DNA from: Metabacillus crassostreae
GTDB taxonomy: Bacteria > Bacillota > Bacilli > Bacillales > Bacillaceae
Direction: 5' to 3'
Length of the DNA: 64,000 nucleotides
Assembly (NCBI RefSeq): GCF_016908395.1
Contig: NZ_JAFBDU010000001.1
Span: 930,001 to 994,000, forward strand
Made by a program: the position numbers and the translations under genes. Positions 7,478-17,154 of this stretch are shown in pieces; the first letter of the stretch is position 1, and each line of letters opens with the position of its first letter. Under the pieces are notes generated by a model. That model was not told the origin of the DNA. It was given only the letters and a program-made list of their open reading frames with translations, and made no database searches.

Positions 7478-8905
7478 CTAAAATTCTGTTTTGATGGTAA
7501 CAAACTTTAATTCCGTCATTTCTTCTACAGCATATTTGATTCCTTCACGTCCATAACCACTTTCTTTTACTCCACCATACGGCATATGATCCAGTCTAAA
7601 AGTAGGTATATCATTAATAATAACTCCGCCTGACTCCAGTTTTCTAGAAGCATTTAGAGCATTATTAATATTTTGAGTATATAGAGCAACGTTTAATCCA
7701 TATACGGAATCATTGACCATTTCAATCGCCTCGTCTAAATGTTGATATGGAACAATCGAAACAACTGGTGCAAACGTTTCTTCACAAGAAACAGCCATAT
7801 CTTGTTTCACATCTAATAAAACAGTTGGTGTAAAGATAGATCCATCTCTTTTACCACCTAAACCAATTTTAGCACCTTGATCTACTGCAGCTTTTACCCA
7901 TGAGTCAATCCGCTTCGCCTCATCTTCATCGATCATCGCACTAATATCTGTTTTGTCATCTAATGGATCTCCGATTTTCAATTTTTTTGTTTGTTCAATA
8001 AATTTTTCGGTGAATGTTTGATAAATTGACTCATGAACATAAATCCGTTGAAGAGAAATACAAACTTGTCCTGCAAAGGCAAATGCACCCTCAACACATC
8101 TTGGGATAATTTTGTCCATAGGAATATCTGGTTCTACGATTAAGCCTGAGTTCGAACCAAGTTCTAATGTTACTTTCCGTAAACCAGCTTTTTGCTTAAT
8201 GATCTTTCCAACAGCAGCACTGCCTGTAAATGTTACTTTTTTGACTCTCTTATCTGTGATTAACGCATCGCTAAGTTCTTTTCCGCTACCAGTTATCACC
8301 TGTAGAGCACCCTCAGGAAGACCTGCTTGTTGAAATATCTCAGCAATTAAAAACGCACTTAATGGTGTTTTTTCAGCAGGCTTTAACACAACTGTATTTC
8401 CAGCTGCAAACGCAGGACCTAACTTATGTGCAACAAGATTAAAAGGGAAATTAAAAGGACTTATCGCTGTGACAACACCCAGTGGCTCTCTCCATGTCAT
8501 CCCAATACGATTCTCTCCACCAGGTGCAGCATCCATAGGAATGGTTTCTCCATAAATCCGTTTTGCTTCCTCTGCTGCAAATTCATACGTAACGATTGTA
8601 CGACTTATTTCAGCTCTAGCTGCTTTAATTGGTTTACCGGCCTCATTTGCTATTACTGTAGCCAACTGATCACTTCGTTCACGAATAATTTTAGAAACGT
8701 TAAACAATATTTCAGCTCGCTTATATGCAGGCATGTCCTTCATTGATTTAAATGCTTCATGTGCTCCACTGATCGCTTCTTTTACATCTTCTTCATCAGC
8801 CATGCTGATCTTAGCTAGCAACCTACCGTCGTAAGGAGCATACAAAGGATAAGTTCTTTCTTTCATAACATATTTTCCATTTATCATTAATCCTTGAATA
8901 TTCAT
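7478..8905 (-). CDS. NAD(P)-dependent aldehyde dehydrogenase
   Basis: A 475-residue member of the ALDH superfamily, oxidising an aldehyde to an acid with NAD(P). Visible features are the ISPFNFPFNLVAHK cofactor block near 150, FTGSAAVGK near 226, the general base Glu in TLELGSNSG near 247, the catalytic Cys in FAGQVCISLQR near 281, and the EETFAPVV block near 378. The sequence is of the lactaldehyde / succinate-semialdehyde / GapN-like branch common in Bacillus, but the substrate cannot be read from it. It is monocistronic, bounded by the terminator at 7434 and a promoter region at 8906-9000. Confidence 0.88.
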   Translation of the reverse strand: MNIQGLMINGKYVMKERTYPLYAPYDGRLLAKISMADEEDVKEAISGAHEAFKSMKDMPAYKRAEILFNVSKIIRERSDQLATVIANEAGKPIKAARAEISRTIVTYEFAAEEAKRIYGETIPMDAAPGGENRIGMTWREPLGVVTAISPFNFPFNLVAHKLGPAFAAGNTVVLKPAEKTPLSAFLIAEIFQQAGLPEGALQVITGSGKELSDALITDKRVKKVTFTGSAAVGKIIKQKAGLRKVTLELGSNSGLIVEPDIPMDKIIPRCVEGAFAFAGQVCISLQRIYVHESIYQTFTEKFIEQTKKLKIGDPLDDKTDISAMIDEDEAKRIDSWVKAAVDQGAKIGLGGKRDGSIFTPTVLLDVKQDMAVSCEETFAPVVSIVPYQHLDEAIEMVNDSVYGLNVALYTQNINNALNASRKLESGGVIINDIPTFRLDHMPYGGVKESGYGREGIKYAVEEMTELKFVTIKTEF

Positions 8906-9150
8906 TTATGATCTCCTCTCAAATAAAAAACTTACTGTTTAAATTTTCTATTCGGTTCATTTTGAGTTTATCACTAACAATATAAATTTATCAATTTCAT
9001 CAATAACTATTAACTTCCCGAAATAATAGAAATGAAAACACTTACGTATACAATATTATTAAAAAATAATTTGTTGCGACAAAAAAACACTTTTCAAATA
9101 GCTTAAAAAAGAATATGATATGTCTATTATATGGCAAAGGGGTGATATCA

Positions 9151-9531
9151 TTGAAACAACTTTTGCTGATTAAATCAATCATCATGTTTCTGATTGTCCT
9201 TTCCGGCTCTCACATTGTTTCGATGTCACATAATAATCATCCTCATTCCGATCATAACAATATGATTGCTGTTGAAGCTGAATCATCTCTTGTATTTCTA
9301 CAAATAGATGAGGACAAAAAGAAGCATATTGATTTATTTAATAGCTTCATAGGTATGAGCTTTCTAGTGTTACTTGCAGCCATGATTTTATGTCTGTTTA
9401 GTATGCTTACAGCAGGAAGAGAAAAAGTGAAACATTTCCTTTGTTCTGTTCATTATCAATCTTCTTATCTCTCAAAAAGTCATTTATTAAACACTCAGGT
9501 AATTAAAATTAATTGGAGGTTTTATAAATGA
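9151..9531 (+). CDS. Small membrane protein with His-rich segment
   Basis: Translation most likely starts at TTG 9151, just behind AAAGGGGTGAT, giving 126 residues. There is a hydrophobic N-terminal segment (about 4-24, signal or anchor), then a His-rich stretch (SHNNHPHSDHNN, about 28-39), a second membrane segment (about 65-85) and a basic C-terminal tail. The His cluster could bind a metal outside the membrane. I do not recognise the family. Its stop overlaps the start of the next gene (ATGA), so the two are coupled. Confidence 0.6.
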   Translation: MKQLLLIKSIIMFLIVLSGSHIVSMSHNNHPHSDHNNMIAVEAESSLVFLQIDEDKKKHIDLFNSFIGMSFLVLLAAMILCLFSMLTAGREKVKHFLCSVHYQSSYLSKSHLLNTQVIKINWRFYK

Positions 9532-9653
9532 TGTTTTTTATTCGATTAATACCGGTAGTTCTGTTTTCGTTAACAGCTTTAAGCTTATTAACATACCAAG
9601 GAATTGAATTAACACACGCAATTACTGAATTATATAAAAATAAATCACAATAA
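9528..9653 (+). CDS. 41-residue membrane peptide
   Basis: The ATG at 9528 overlaps the upstream stop (ATGA) and has GGAGG nine bases before it. The product is one hydrophobic helix (FFIRLIPVVLFSLTALSLL) followed by a short polar tail ending KNKSQ. Coupling to the His-containing membrane protein suggests the two work together. The strong terminator at 9660-9704 closes the pair. Function unknown. Confidence 0.6.
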   Translation: MMFFIRLIPVVLFSLTALSLLTYQGIELTHAITELYKNKSQ

Positions 9654-9659
9654 TAACCA

Positions 9660-9704
9660 AAAGGGCTGATCAGCAATTTTAGAATGCTGATCAGCCCTTT
9701 TTTT
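9660..9704. terminator. Strong bidirectional terminator
   Basis: A 16-base stem (AAAGGGCTGATCAGCA and its complement), nine-base loop and a long T run. It serves both the small membrane operon and the convergent parC. Confidence 0.92.
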
Positions 9705-12141
9705 ATTTATTTTGTTCTTCTGATGGTGATATCCATACCTCAATAATAGCTCCTGCTTCTTGTTCATCAATGACAAATGATCCATTGCTATATCGATCAA
9801 CTGCACGTAATGCTGAAACATTTATACATTCAACAGTGCCACCTGACGATTCAATATAGAAATCTTCCTTTTCCTGAACAATAGCTCCTCCTACAATTCG
9901 ATGAGGATTGCTTTTAAGCTCTCGTAGCATGACTAATCCACGCTTTGCACGAGAGGATTTTTCAAAATCATTTAATGACATCTTCTTGACTGCACCTCTT
10001 TGGGTAGCAATAACTAAATAAGCCTTTTTATTGGGTTTAACAATATTACCACTAACCACATAATCATCTGGCTTAAGGTTAATTCCTTTTACACCAGCAG
10101 CTCTTGGTCCAACAACGTTCACTTCTTCTTCTGCAAACCATAAGCCATAACCTGAACTCGTGACTAAGAATAAGTCTTCTGTTCCCGATGTTATATGAAC
10201 ATCTACTACTTTATCATCACCTTTTAAATTTACAGCAACTAAAGGCTTGGAGTATCTTTGGGCTTTATATTGACTTAACTCTGACTTCTTCACCATACCA
10301 GACTTTGTTATAAAAGTTAGGAATAAGTTTTCATCAAAGCTTTTTACCGGAATTGCTTTTAATATTTCTTCATCACGTTCTATAGGAATGATATTTGCAA
10401 TATGCTGACCTAAATCCTTCCAACGAATATCTGGCAGTTCATGAACAGGACAATACAAATAATTCCCTTTATTTGTAAATAACAACACAACTTCAGTTGT
10501 ATTTATCTCAAATTGACTGAGAAGCCTGTCAGTTTCCTTCATACCAAAATCTTGGCCATTCGATGCTGCATAGGATCGCTGACTTGTTCTTTTCACATAA
10601 CCATCTTTAGTAACGGTTACGATAACATCCTCTGAAGCGATCATTACTTCAAGATTAATCTTAATTTCTTCAATTTCGGCTTGTATCACAGAGCGTCTTT
10701 CATCCGCATACGTTTTTTTAACTTTTTTCAAATCCGTTTTAATAACTTTAATTAAAACCTTCTCGTCATTTAGGATATTTGTAAGCTCTTCAACTTTTTT
10801 TGCTAGCTCTTCAGCTTCATTTGTTAAAGCTGTTATATCTGTATTTGTTAAACGATAAAGCTGTAAAGAAACAATTGCTTCAGCTTGTGCTTCAGTAAAT
10901 TGATATTTTTGAATTAAGTTATCCTTTGCATCACGCTTATCCTTGGAAGCTCTAATCGTAGTAATTACTTCATCTAAAATTGATAAAGCCTTAATGAGTC
11001 CTTCTACAATATGCTGACGCTCACGAGCTTTACGTAATTCATATTTTGAACGGTTTGTTACAACTTCCTTTTGATGGTTTATGTAAGCATCTAAAATAGA
11101 TGGTAAACTCATTAGCATTGGTCTTCGGTTGTGAATTGCTACCATGTTGAAGTTATATGTAATTTGCAGGTCACTGTTTTTATATAAATAATGCAGGACA
11201 CCTTCTGCATTTGCATCTTTTTTCAATTCTATGACAATTCGTAAACCTGTCCGATCTGTTTCGTCACGAACCTCTGAGATTCCTTCTACTTTTCGTTCAA
11301 TTCTAAATTCATCGATTCGTTTCACAAGATTTGCTTTGTTTATTTCATAAGGAATCTCTGTAATAACTATTTGTTGCTTACTGCCACGAATATCTTCAAT
11401 ACTTGCTTTACCACGAAGAATTATTTTGCCCTTACCTGTTTCGTAAGCTTTTTTAATTCCTTCAACACCTTGAATAATACCACCAGTTGGAAAATCAGGT
11501 CCTTTTATTACCGTCATTAATTCATCAACTGTTGAAAATGGATTATCCATTCGTTTTATAACAGCATCAATAACTTCACCTAGATGATGTGGTGGAATAT
11601 CTGTTGCATATCCTGCAGAAATCCCAGTCGAACCATTTACTAATAAATTCGGAAACATTGCAGGTAAAACTAATGGTTCTTTACTTGTATCATCGAAGTT
11701 CGGAACAAATTCGACTGTTTCTTTATCAATATCACGTAATAATTCAGAAGCAATAGCTGATAGCCTTGCTTCTGTATAACGCATTGCTGCTGGTGGATCA
11801 CCATCAATGCTACCGTTGTTACCATGCATTTGAATTAGTAGGTTACGTACCTTCCAATCCTGACTCATACGCACCATCGCATCATAAACAGAAGTATCCC
11901 CATGTGGATGGTAGTTACCAATAACATTCCCTACTGTTTTTGCTGATTTTCGATAGTGCTTATCATTTGTGTTACCTTCTACATGCATCGCGTATAAAAT
12001 TCTTCGTTGCACAGGCTTTAAGCCGTCACGTGCATCTGGAAGAGCACGATCTTGAATGATGTACTTACTATAACGTCCAAAACGATCACCTAGTACATCT
12101 TCAAGAGGTAAATCTCGAAATATTTCTACTGAATCTGCCAA
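9703..12141 (-). CDS. parC: DNA topoisomerase IV subunit A
   Basis: An 812-residue GyrA-type subunit that cuts and rejoins DNA to decatenate daughter chromosomes. The N-terminal winged-helix/tower domain contains the catalytic Tyr in AAMRYTEARL near residue 120. In the quinolone-determining region (HPHGDTSVYDAMV near 77-89), Thr and Asp stand where S. aureus GrlA has Ser80 and Glu84. The C-terminal half holds six beta-pinwheel repeats. The GAGGAGG site supports a TTG start at 12141. It follows parE by three bases, an operon typical of Bacillales; GyrA is excluded by that pairing and by the pinwheel sequence. Confidence 0.96.
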   Translation of the reverse strand: MADSVEIFRDLPLEDVLGDRFGRYSKYIIQDRALPDARDGLKPVQRRILYAMHVEGNTNDKHYRKSAKTVGNVIGNYHPHGDTSVYDAMVRMSQDWKVRNLLIQMHGNNGSIDGDPPAAMRYTEARLSAIASELLRDIDKETVEFVPNFDDTSKEPLVLPAMFPNLLVNGSTGISAGYATDIPPHHLGEVIDAVIKRMDNPFSTVDELMTVIKGPDFPTGGIIQGVEGIKKAYETGKGKIILRGKASIEDIRGSKQQIVITEIPYEINKANLVKRIDEFRIERKVEGISEVRDETDRTGLRIVIELKKDANAEGVLHYLYKNSDLQITYNFNMVAIHNRRPMLMSLPSILDAYINHQKEVVTNRSKYELRKARERQHIVEGLIKALSILDEVITTIRASKDKRDAKDNLIQKYQFTEAQAEAIVSLQLYRLTNTDITALTNEAEELAKKVEELTNILNDEKVLIKVIKTDLKKVKKTYADERRSVIQAEIEEIKINLEVMIASEDVIVTVTKDGYVKRTSQRSYAASNGQDFGMKETDRLLSQFEINTTEVVLLFTNKGNYLYCPVHELPDIRWKDLGQHIANIIPIERDEEILKAIPVKSFDENLFLTFITKSGMVKKSELSQYKAQRYSKPLVAVNLKGDDKVVDVHITSGTEDLFLVTSSGYGLWFAEEEVNVVGPRAAGVKGINLKPDDYVVSGNIVKPNKKAYLVIATQRGAVKKMSLNDFEKSSRAKRGLVMLRELKSNPHRIVGGAIVQEKEDFYIESSGGTVECINVSALRAVDRYSNGSFVIDEQEAGAIIEVWISPSEEQNK

Positions 12142-12144
12142 AAC

Positions 12145-14112
12145 CTATACCTCCTCTGCTACCGATAAGTGTTCGTTTTCTAATATATTTGTTTCCTCAT
12201 CAAGTCCAAACGCTACATTACTTTCAATCCATTTACGTCGTGGTTCAACTTTATCACCCATAAGTGTTGTTACACGGCGTTCAGCACGGGCAGCATCGTC
12301 AATTTTCACTCGAATAAGTGTTCTTGATTCTGGATTCATTGTTGTTTCCCAAAGCTGATCAGCATTCATCTCACCTAAACCTTTATAACGCTGAATCATG
12401 TAGCCTTTACCTATTTTAGAGATGGCACCACTTAATTCATCATCAGACCATGCATATTCCACAACTTCTTTTTTCCCAGAACCTTTACTTACCTTGTATA
12501 AAGGTGGTAAAGCAATAAAGACTTTACCGTTTTCAATCAGAGGTTTCATGTAACGATAAAAGAAGGTTAAAAGCAGAACCTGTATATGTGCTCCATCTGT
12601 ATCAGCATCCGTCATGATAATGACTTTATCATAATTGACATCTTCAATTAAAAATTCAGCACCAACCCCAGCACCTATGGCATGGATGATCGTATTGATT
12701 TCTTCGTTTTTAAATATGTCTGCAAGCTTAGCTTTTTCGGTATTTATAACTTTCCCTCTTAACGGAAGTACCGCTTGAAAGCGACGATCTCTGCCTTGCT
12801 TAGCTGATCCACCTGCTGAATCACCCTCAACTAAATAAATTTCATTTTTTAACGGATTTCGAGATTGAGCAGGTGTTAATTTCCCACTTAGCGTCGTTTC
12901 TGAACGTTTTCGTTTCTTACCACTTCTGGCTTCTTCTCGTGCTTTACGTGCAGCTTCTCGTGCTTGAAACGCTTTAATAGCCTTTTTAACGAGTAATGTT
13001 CCTTCATCAGGATTTTCTTCTAGAAAATAAGATAAATTCTCAGATACAATTGCATCAACAGCCGACCTAGCTTCACTTGTACCTAATTTCCCTTTTGTTT
13101 GGCCTTCAAATTGAAGAAGCTCTTCTGGAATACGAACAGAAATAATTGCCGCTAGACCTTCTCGTATATCTGATCCTTCTAAATTCTTATCCTTTTCCTT
13201 TAACACACCTGTTTTACGAGCATATTCATTAAAAGCTCTGGTCATAGCTGTCTTTGATCCAGCTTCATGTGTTCCACCGTCTTTTGTACGAACATTATTA
13301 ACAAAAGATAAGATATTTTCTGAGTACCCATCATTAAATTGAAAGGCAAAATCTACTTCAATTCCGTTTTGAATACCTTCAAAAGAAACAACGGGATGAA
13401 GGGCATCCTTCTCTTCATTTAAGTAAGTAACAAATGCTTCAATACCTGTTTCATAATGATAAACTTCACTTTGGTCCTGTCGCTCATCAATTAACTCTAT
13501 CTTAAAGCCTTTTAACAAGAACGCCGACTCTCTTAAGCGTTCACTCAACGTTTCAAAGTTATAAGTTGTTGTACTAAAAATAGTTGGATCTGGCTTAAAA
13601 TGAATTTTTGTACCTGATCTATTTGTTTTACCTTTTTTTTCTAATGTTGTTGCTGGTTTACCACCATTTTCGAATCTTTGTTCATACACAAAGCCATCTC
13701 GTTGAATCGTTACAACAAGCCATTCAGACAAAGCGTTTACAACTGATGCACCTACTCCATGTAGACCCCCACTTGTTTTATAACCACCTTGACCAAATTT
13801 ACCACCTGCATGAAGGATTGTTAAAATGACCTCAGGTGTTGGCTTACCTAACTTATGCATTCCAGTAGGCATACCACGACCTTTATCTTGAACAGAAATA
13901 CTGTTATCTTTATGTATTTTTACAATTATATGATCTCCGTGACCAGCCAAAGCTTCATCAACAGAGTTATCGACTATCTCGTATACGAGATGATGCAAGC
14001 CACGGCTATCTGTACTTCCAATATACATACCTGGTCGTTTTCTGACAGCTTCCAGTCCTTCTAAGACTTGTATGGCATCATCATTATAATCAAATTGTTG
14101 CTTATTACTCAA
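12145..14112 (-). CDS. parE: DNA topoisomerase IV subunit B
   Basis: The 655-residue ATPase subunit. GHKL features include EIVDNSVDEALAG near 44, DKGRGMPTG near 76 and the ATP lid GLHGVGASVVNALS near 118. The Toprim domain has EGDSAGGSAKQGRDR near 430 and the DADTDGAH metal site near 511. The C-terminus carries the QRYKGLGEMN block. The start is a TTG behind AAAGGGG. It precedes parC in one transcript, as in B. subtilis. Next to it lies the divergent yneT/plsY region, again B. subtilis order. Confidence 0.96.
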   Translation of the reverse strand: MSNKQQFDYNDDAIQVLEGLEAVRKRPGMYIGSTDSRGLHHLVYEIVDNSVDEALAGHGDHIIVKIHKDNSISVQDKGRGMPTGMHKLGKPTPEVILTILHAGGKFGQGGYKTSGGLHGVGASVVNALSEWLVVTIQRDGFVYEQRFENGGKPATTLEKKGKTNRSGTKIHFKPDPTIFSTTTYNFETLSERLRESAFLLKGFKIELIDERQDQSEVYHYETGIEAFVTYLNEEKDALHPVVSFEGIQNGIEVDFAFQFNDGYSENILSFVNNVRTKDGGTHEAGSKTAMTRAFNEYARKTGVLKEKDKNLEGSDIREGLAAIISVRIPEELLQFEGQTKGKLGTSEARSAVDAIVSENLSYFLEENPDEGTLLVKKAIKAFQAREAARKAREEARSGKKRKRSETTLSGKLTPAQSRNPLKNEIYLVEGDSAGGSAKQGRDRRFQAVLPLRGKVINTEKAKLADIFKNEEINTIIHAIGAGVGAEFLIEDVNYDKVIIMTDADTDGAHIQVLLLTFFYRYMKPLIENGKVFIALPPLYKVSKGSGKKEVVEYAWSDDELSGAISKIGKGYMIQRYKGLGEMNADQLWETTMNPESRTLIRVKIDDAARAERRVTTLMGDKVEPRRKWIESNVAFGLDEETNILENEHLSVAEEV

Positions 14113-14340
14113 ACGACTAAACCCCTTTCAGTAGACACACAATCAAAAATGAGTATTTGAATTAGAACGCATGTTTTAGTATTTTATACAATAATTTGCG
14201 TATCGACAACCCGCTTCTTTAAAAGAAAGGCGAAATAATCTTATATTATTTGTACGTCATTATCATGCAAATTAAACATTATCCTTGCTTTATTGTATAT
14301 GGTAAATCGAGATTAGCAAACAATATTCGTGTAATAAAAT

Positions 14341-14371
14341 AAAAAATCCTTGTTTTTTACAAGGATTTTTA
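14341..14371. terminator. Terminator between yneT and parE
   Basis: Stem AAAAATCCTTG / CAAGGATTTTT with a short T-rich loop and T/A flanks. It ends yneT leftward. Confidence 0.75.
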
Positions 14372-14390
14372 AAAATAGTAAGCTATATAT

Positions 14391-14804
14391 TCACTTTGTC
14401 ATAGCATGCTCAACCTTAATACATCGGTTCATAACGACTGTTTTGTTTGCATTTTTTAACAGATTATATGCTTCTTCATTTTCAAGACCTAATTGGGCCC
14501 AATAAATATCAGCATCAATGTCTAAAAGCTCTTCTGCTACAGAAAGCAAATGCTCAGAACGTCGAAATACGTTGACAATATCAACATGTGTTTTTATATC
14601 TCTTAAAGAAGACACGGCTTTCTGACCAAGAACTTCATCAACAGTTGGATTAACAGGTATAATCTCATAACCTGCATCCTGCATCGCTTTACTAACCATG
14701 TAAGATGTACGATCAGGATTATCGGACAAGCCAACAACTGCAATTGTTTTACTTTGTTTTAATATTTCACCAATTTCCTGTCTAGTCGGGTTTTCAATCG
14801 TCAT
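14391..14804 (-). CDS. yneT: CoA-binding domain protein
   Basis: A 137-residue single-domain protein of the YccU/YneT family with a Rossmann-type CoA-binding fold. IAVVGLSDNPDRTSYMV near 18-34 is the nucleotide loop, VNPTVDEVLGQKAV follows near 50-63, and MNRCIKVEH lies near the end. The ATG at 14804 is chosen for the AAGGAG ten bases upstream; an upstream in-frame start at 14837 has none. The family has no settled function. Its place between parE and plsY matches B. subtilis yneT. Confidence 0.85.
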   Translation of the reverse strand: MTIENPTRQEIGEILKQSKTIAVVGLSDNPDRTSYMVSKAMQDAGYEIIPVNPTVDEVLGQKAVSSLRDIKTHVDIVNVFRRSEHLLSVAEELLDIDADIYWAQLGLENEEAYNLLKNANKTVVMNRCIKVEHAMTK

Positions 14805-15048
14805 GTTTAACCTGCTCCTTTTTCTCCATATTATCAACTACAATTCTAATTTTCAATGAATTAGCTTAAGCATAACCAGTTTGGTTCTATTCCTTGTTTT
14901 TTACACCGCATGAGTTCTTGCTCAAACTCCCATACTAAATCTAGAATTTATTATTAACTTGGGAGATTTTCGATTTTTTTATTCTCTAATAGAGTTTTTC
15001 TATTTTCTCGTGATAGAATATAAGAAGAATACGTAAAGGAGCACTATT

Positions 15049-15630
15049 ATGATTGAAGCATTTATTTTTATTTTAGCGTATCTCCTAGGATCGATTCCAT
15101 TTGGACTTATTGTTGGTAAAATCGGTTATGGAGTAGATATTCGTGAGCATGGAAGCGGAAACTTGGGAGGAACCAATACATTTCGTACTCTTGGAGTAAA
15201 GGCTGGCCTGATTGTAACTATTTCAGATATTTTAAAAGGGACATTAGCTGCATCATTACCATTACTTTTTAACAGTGATTTAAATCCACTTTTAGTTGGT
15301 GTTTTTGCAGTAATTGGTCATACATACCCTATCTTCGCAAAATTCAAAGGTGGTAAAGCAGTAGCAACCTCTGCTGGACTTTTATTATTTGTCCAACCAC
15401 TAATGGTTATTACGATGATTGCTTTCTTTTTTCTCGTTTTGTATCTTACTAAATATGTTTCATTATCTTCAATGCTAGCTGGTCTTTATGGCATTATCTA
15501 TAGCATATTTATTGGAGATATCGGTTTAATCATAGTCATTTCTTTATTAACTGCCTTTGTTATTTATCGACACCGCGCAAATATTAAAAGAATTATCGAC
15601 AAAACAGAGCCTAAAGTAAAGTGGTTATAA
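15049..15630 (+). CDS. plsY: Acyl-phosphate:glycerol-3-phosphate acyltransferase
   Basis: PlsY transfers the acyl group from acyl-phosphate to glycerol-3-phosphate, the first step of phospholipid synthesis. It is a 193-residue protein with five predicted membrane helices. The family motifs are visible: LGSIPFG near 13, [15 protein letters not shown] near 36-50, and the [21 protein letters not shown] block near 89-110. AAAGGAG precedes the ATG. It diverges from yneT, as in B. subtilis (yneS). Confidence 0.95.
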   Translation: MIEAFIFILAYLLGSIPFGLIVGKIGYGVDIREHGSGNLGGTNTFRTLGVKAGLIVTISDILKGTLAASLPLLFNSDLNPLLVGVFAVIGHTYPIFAKFKGGKAVATSAGLLLFVQPLMVITMIAFFFLVLYLTKYVSLSSMLAGLYGIIYSIFIGDIGLIIVISLLTAFVIYRHRANIKRIIDKTEPKVKWL

Positions 15631-15963
15631 GACCATACGTTTTTAGTTTGATTGGAAAACTGTTTAAAACATTAAAACAGTTGACTTTCGAGGCAAGAAG
15701 CCTTGTGAAAAGCAGTTTTCCTATTTGAGAATGAAAACAACAGCAAGGTGAGTAACACTGAAAGCAAGCGTTTGGGGCACTGTCTAAAACCACTAATACA
15801 TTGGTTTTTTCACATAATTTTAACACGCTTGATAAATTGAATTTATAGAGTTACCCACTTTTCTGAACTATAATATGAATAAATGTTGTTTTTTCTAATC
15901 TAATTAGGGAAAAGTTTACTAAGTAAACACCCTGTCATTTAAATAATAAGGAGAGTGTAATTG
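15631..15963. other. Intergenic region with nested inverted repeats
   Basis: I see no credible gene. An inverted repeat AACTGTTT / AAACAGTT lies at about 15656-15681, and GGAAAACTG at about 15652 can pair with CAGTTTTCC at about 15712, so an RNA here could fold, but no T run follows. The last 20 bases hold the AAGGAG site of the next gene. Confidence 0.4.
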
Positions 15964-16254
15964 ATGAAAATGATCGTCGAAGATAACGCAGCAAGCTGGT
16001 ACATAAATGAATTACAACTTGAAAAAGGAGATATGGTTCAATTTTTTGTAAGATATGGTGGCTGCAGCAATGTACAAAAAGGATTTTCTTTAGGAGTTGT
16101 AAAACAAACTCCCGAAGATATTGGAGCAAGCTTTGATAGTAAAGGCATTACTTTTTTTGTCGAAAAACGTGATATCTGGTATTTTGATAATCATAATTTG
16201 CGTGTAGAGCTTGATAAGAGTGAAGATGAACCAATCTTTCAGTATGAAAATTAA
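15964..16254 (+). CDS. yneR: HesB/IscA-like protein
   Basis: A 96-residue protein of the HesB/YneR family, related to iron-sulfur scaffold proteins. It begins MKMIVEDNAASWYINE and contains FFVRYGGCSNVQKGFSLG, where IscA proteins have a first cysteine. The two C-terminal cysteines of true IscA are absent, as in other YneR-type members, so cluster assembly is doubtful. AAGGAG at 15948-15953 serves either a TTG at 15961 or the ATG at 15964. A convergent terminator separates it from yneQ. Confidence 0.85.
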   Translation: MKMIVEDNAASWYINELQLEKGDMVQFFVRYGGCSNVQKGFSLGVVKQTPEDIGASFDSKGITFFVEKRDIWYFDNHNLRVELDKSEDEPIFQYEN

Positions 16255-16260
16255 CGTAAA

Positions 16261-16291
16261 AAGGTCAAAAGCTTTTAAGCATTTTGACCTT
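16261..16291. terminator. Bidirectional terminator yneR/yneQ
   Basis: Stem AAGGTCAAAA / TTTTGACCTT with an internal GCTTTTAAGC dyad. It separates convergent genes. Confidence 0.82.
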
Positions 16292-16297
16292 TATTTA

Positions 16298-16603
16298 CTA
16301 AATTTTTAATTTGAATTTTTTGATATGATCTTCTAAACCATAATGCTTTAAGATAACAAACTGTTTTTCGCCTAACAAATCAAAGTGTGGATATAAGTCA
16401 TAATGATGAATCCATTCTTTTTTCAACCCAAATTGAGATCCCCATTTAGCTAACTTCTCAACATTAGCACAGCCTACTTTTGTTACACAACGTGAATTTG
16501 GAAAACGATCATCTAGCCAATAATGTGTTAGAAAAGCAATTTCTCCTTGCATAACATCTTTCTTCCAATTAGTTAATTCCTGGCGCGTTATACCAAAAGC
16601 CAT
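16298..16603 (-). CDS. yneQ: Conserved hypothetical protein YneQ
   Basis: A 101-residue soluble protein beginning MAFGITRQELTNWKKDV, with a WLDDRFPNSRCVTKVGCAN segment near 29-47. It matches YneQ of B. subtilis in place, size and general sequence character as far as I can recall. The function is unknown. It starts three bases after the stop of yneP and is probably cotranscribed with it. Confidence 0.75.
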   Translation of the reverse strand: MAFGITRQELTNWKKDVMQGEIAFLTHYWLDDRFPNSRCVTKVGCANVEKLAKWGSQFGLKKEWIHHYDLYPHFDLLGEKQFVILKHYGLEDHIKKFKLKI

Positions 16604-16605
16604 AC

Positions 16606-17022
16606 TTATTTCTTGGCCTTTTCATATGCTTCATGCCAATCTGGAAAAAGCTTCTTAAACTTTACCGGTCTAAAAGAATCTTTTTGAACACAAACATGAC
16701 TCGAAGTTGCTGTTACTGCTAAGTCACCTGTTGAATTAAAAATTTCATATCCATAAATACTTTTAAGACCATTATAAGCTTCAATCCAAGTATGTACTGT
16801 AGCGATTTCACCATAACGAAGAGGCTTCTTATAAGAAATATCTAAGTCAATTACTGGCGAAATAATCCCCTGTTCTTCCATTCCTGCATAGGAAAAACCT
16901 AAATCCTGAATTAGCTTTGTTCTGCCTAACTCCATCCAAACTAAATAATTAGCGTGATAAACAACACCCATCTGATCTGTTTCAGCATACCTTACTTCAA
17001 TTTCTTTCTTAGAAACATGCAT
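16606..17022 (-). CDS. yneP: Acyl-CoA thioesterase, hotdog fold
   Basis: A 138-residue YbgC/4-hydroxybenzoyl-CoA thioesterase family protein that hydrolyses acyl-CoA thioesters. The signature RYAETDQMGVVYHANYLVWMELGR (about 11-34) contains the catalytic Asp (ETDQMG) and the conserved YHANY. AGGAGAG lies before the ATG. It is the first gene of the yneP-yneQ pair. The physiological substrate is unknown. Confidence 0.88.
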   Translation of the reverse strand: MHVSKKEIEVRYAETDQMGVVYHANYLVWMELGRTKLIQDLGFSYAGMEEQGIISPVIDLDISYKKPLRYGEIATVHTWIEAYNGLKSIYGYEIFNSTGDLAVTATSSHVCVQKDSFRPVKFKKLFPDWHEAYEKAKK

Positions 17023-17123
17023 CTATTTCTCTCCTTGTTGCACAATAATCATTGTTTTTTATAAATTCTTCAAACAAGCATAACATAAATAGAAAATTTA
17101 ATGAAAGAAAAATACACAAAAAT

Positions 17124-17145
17124 AAACCAGGCTAATGCCTGGTTT
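17124..17145 (-). terminator. tlp: Terminator of tlp
   Basis: Stem AAACCAGGC / GCCTGGTTT with a four-base loop, followed leftward by TATTTTTG. Confidence 0.8.
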
Positions 17146-17154
17146 TAATGGTTA

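Noticed and set aside
9703-14112. The topoisomerase genes as gyrA/gyrB
   Set aside because: Subunit order, three-base spacing, yneT/plsY neighbours and the ParC C-terminal domain point to topoisomerase IV.
15611-15826. 71-codon minus-strand frame rich in Cys after plsY
   Set aside because: No ribosome binding site, overlaps the plsY end, and composition looks like translated intergenic repeats.
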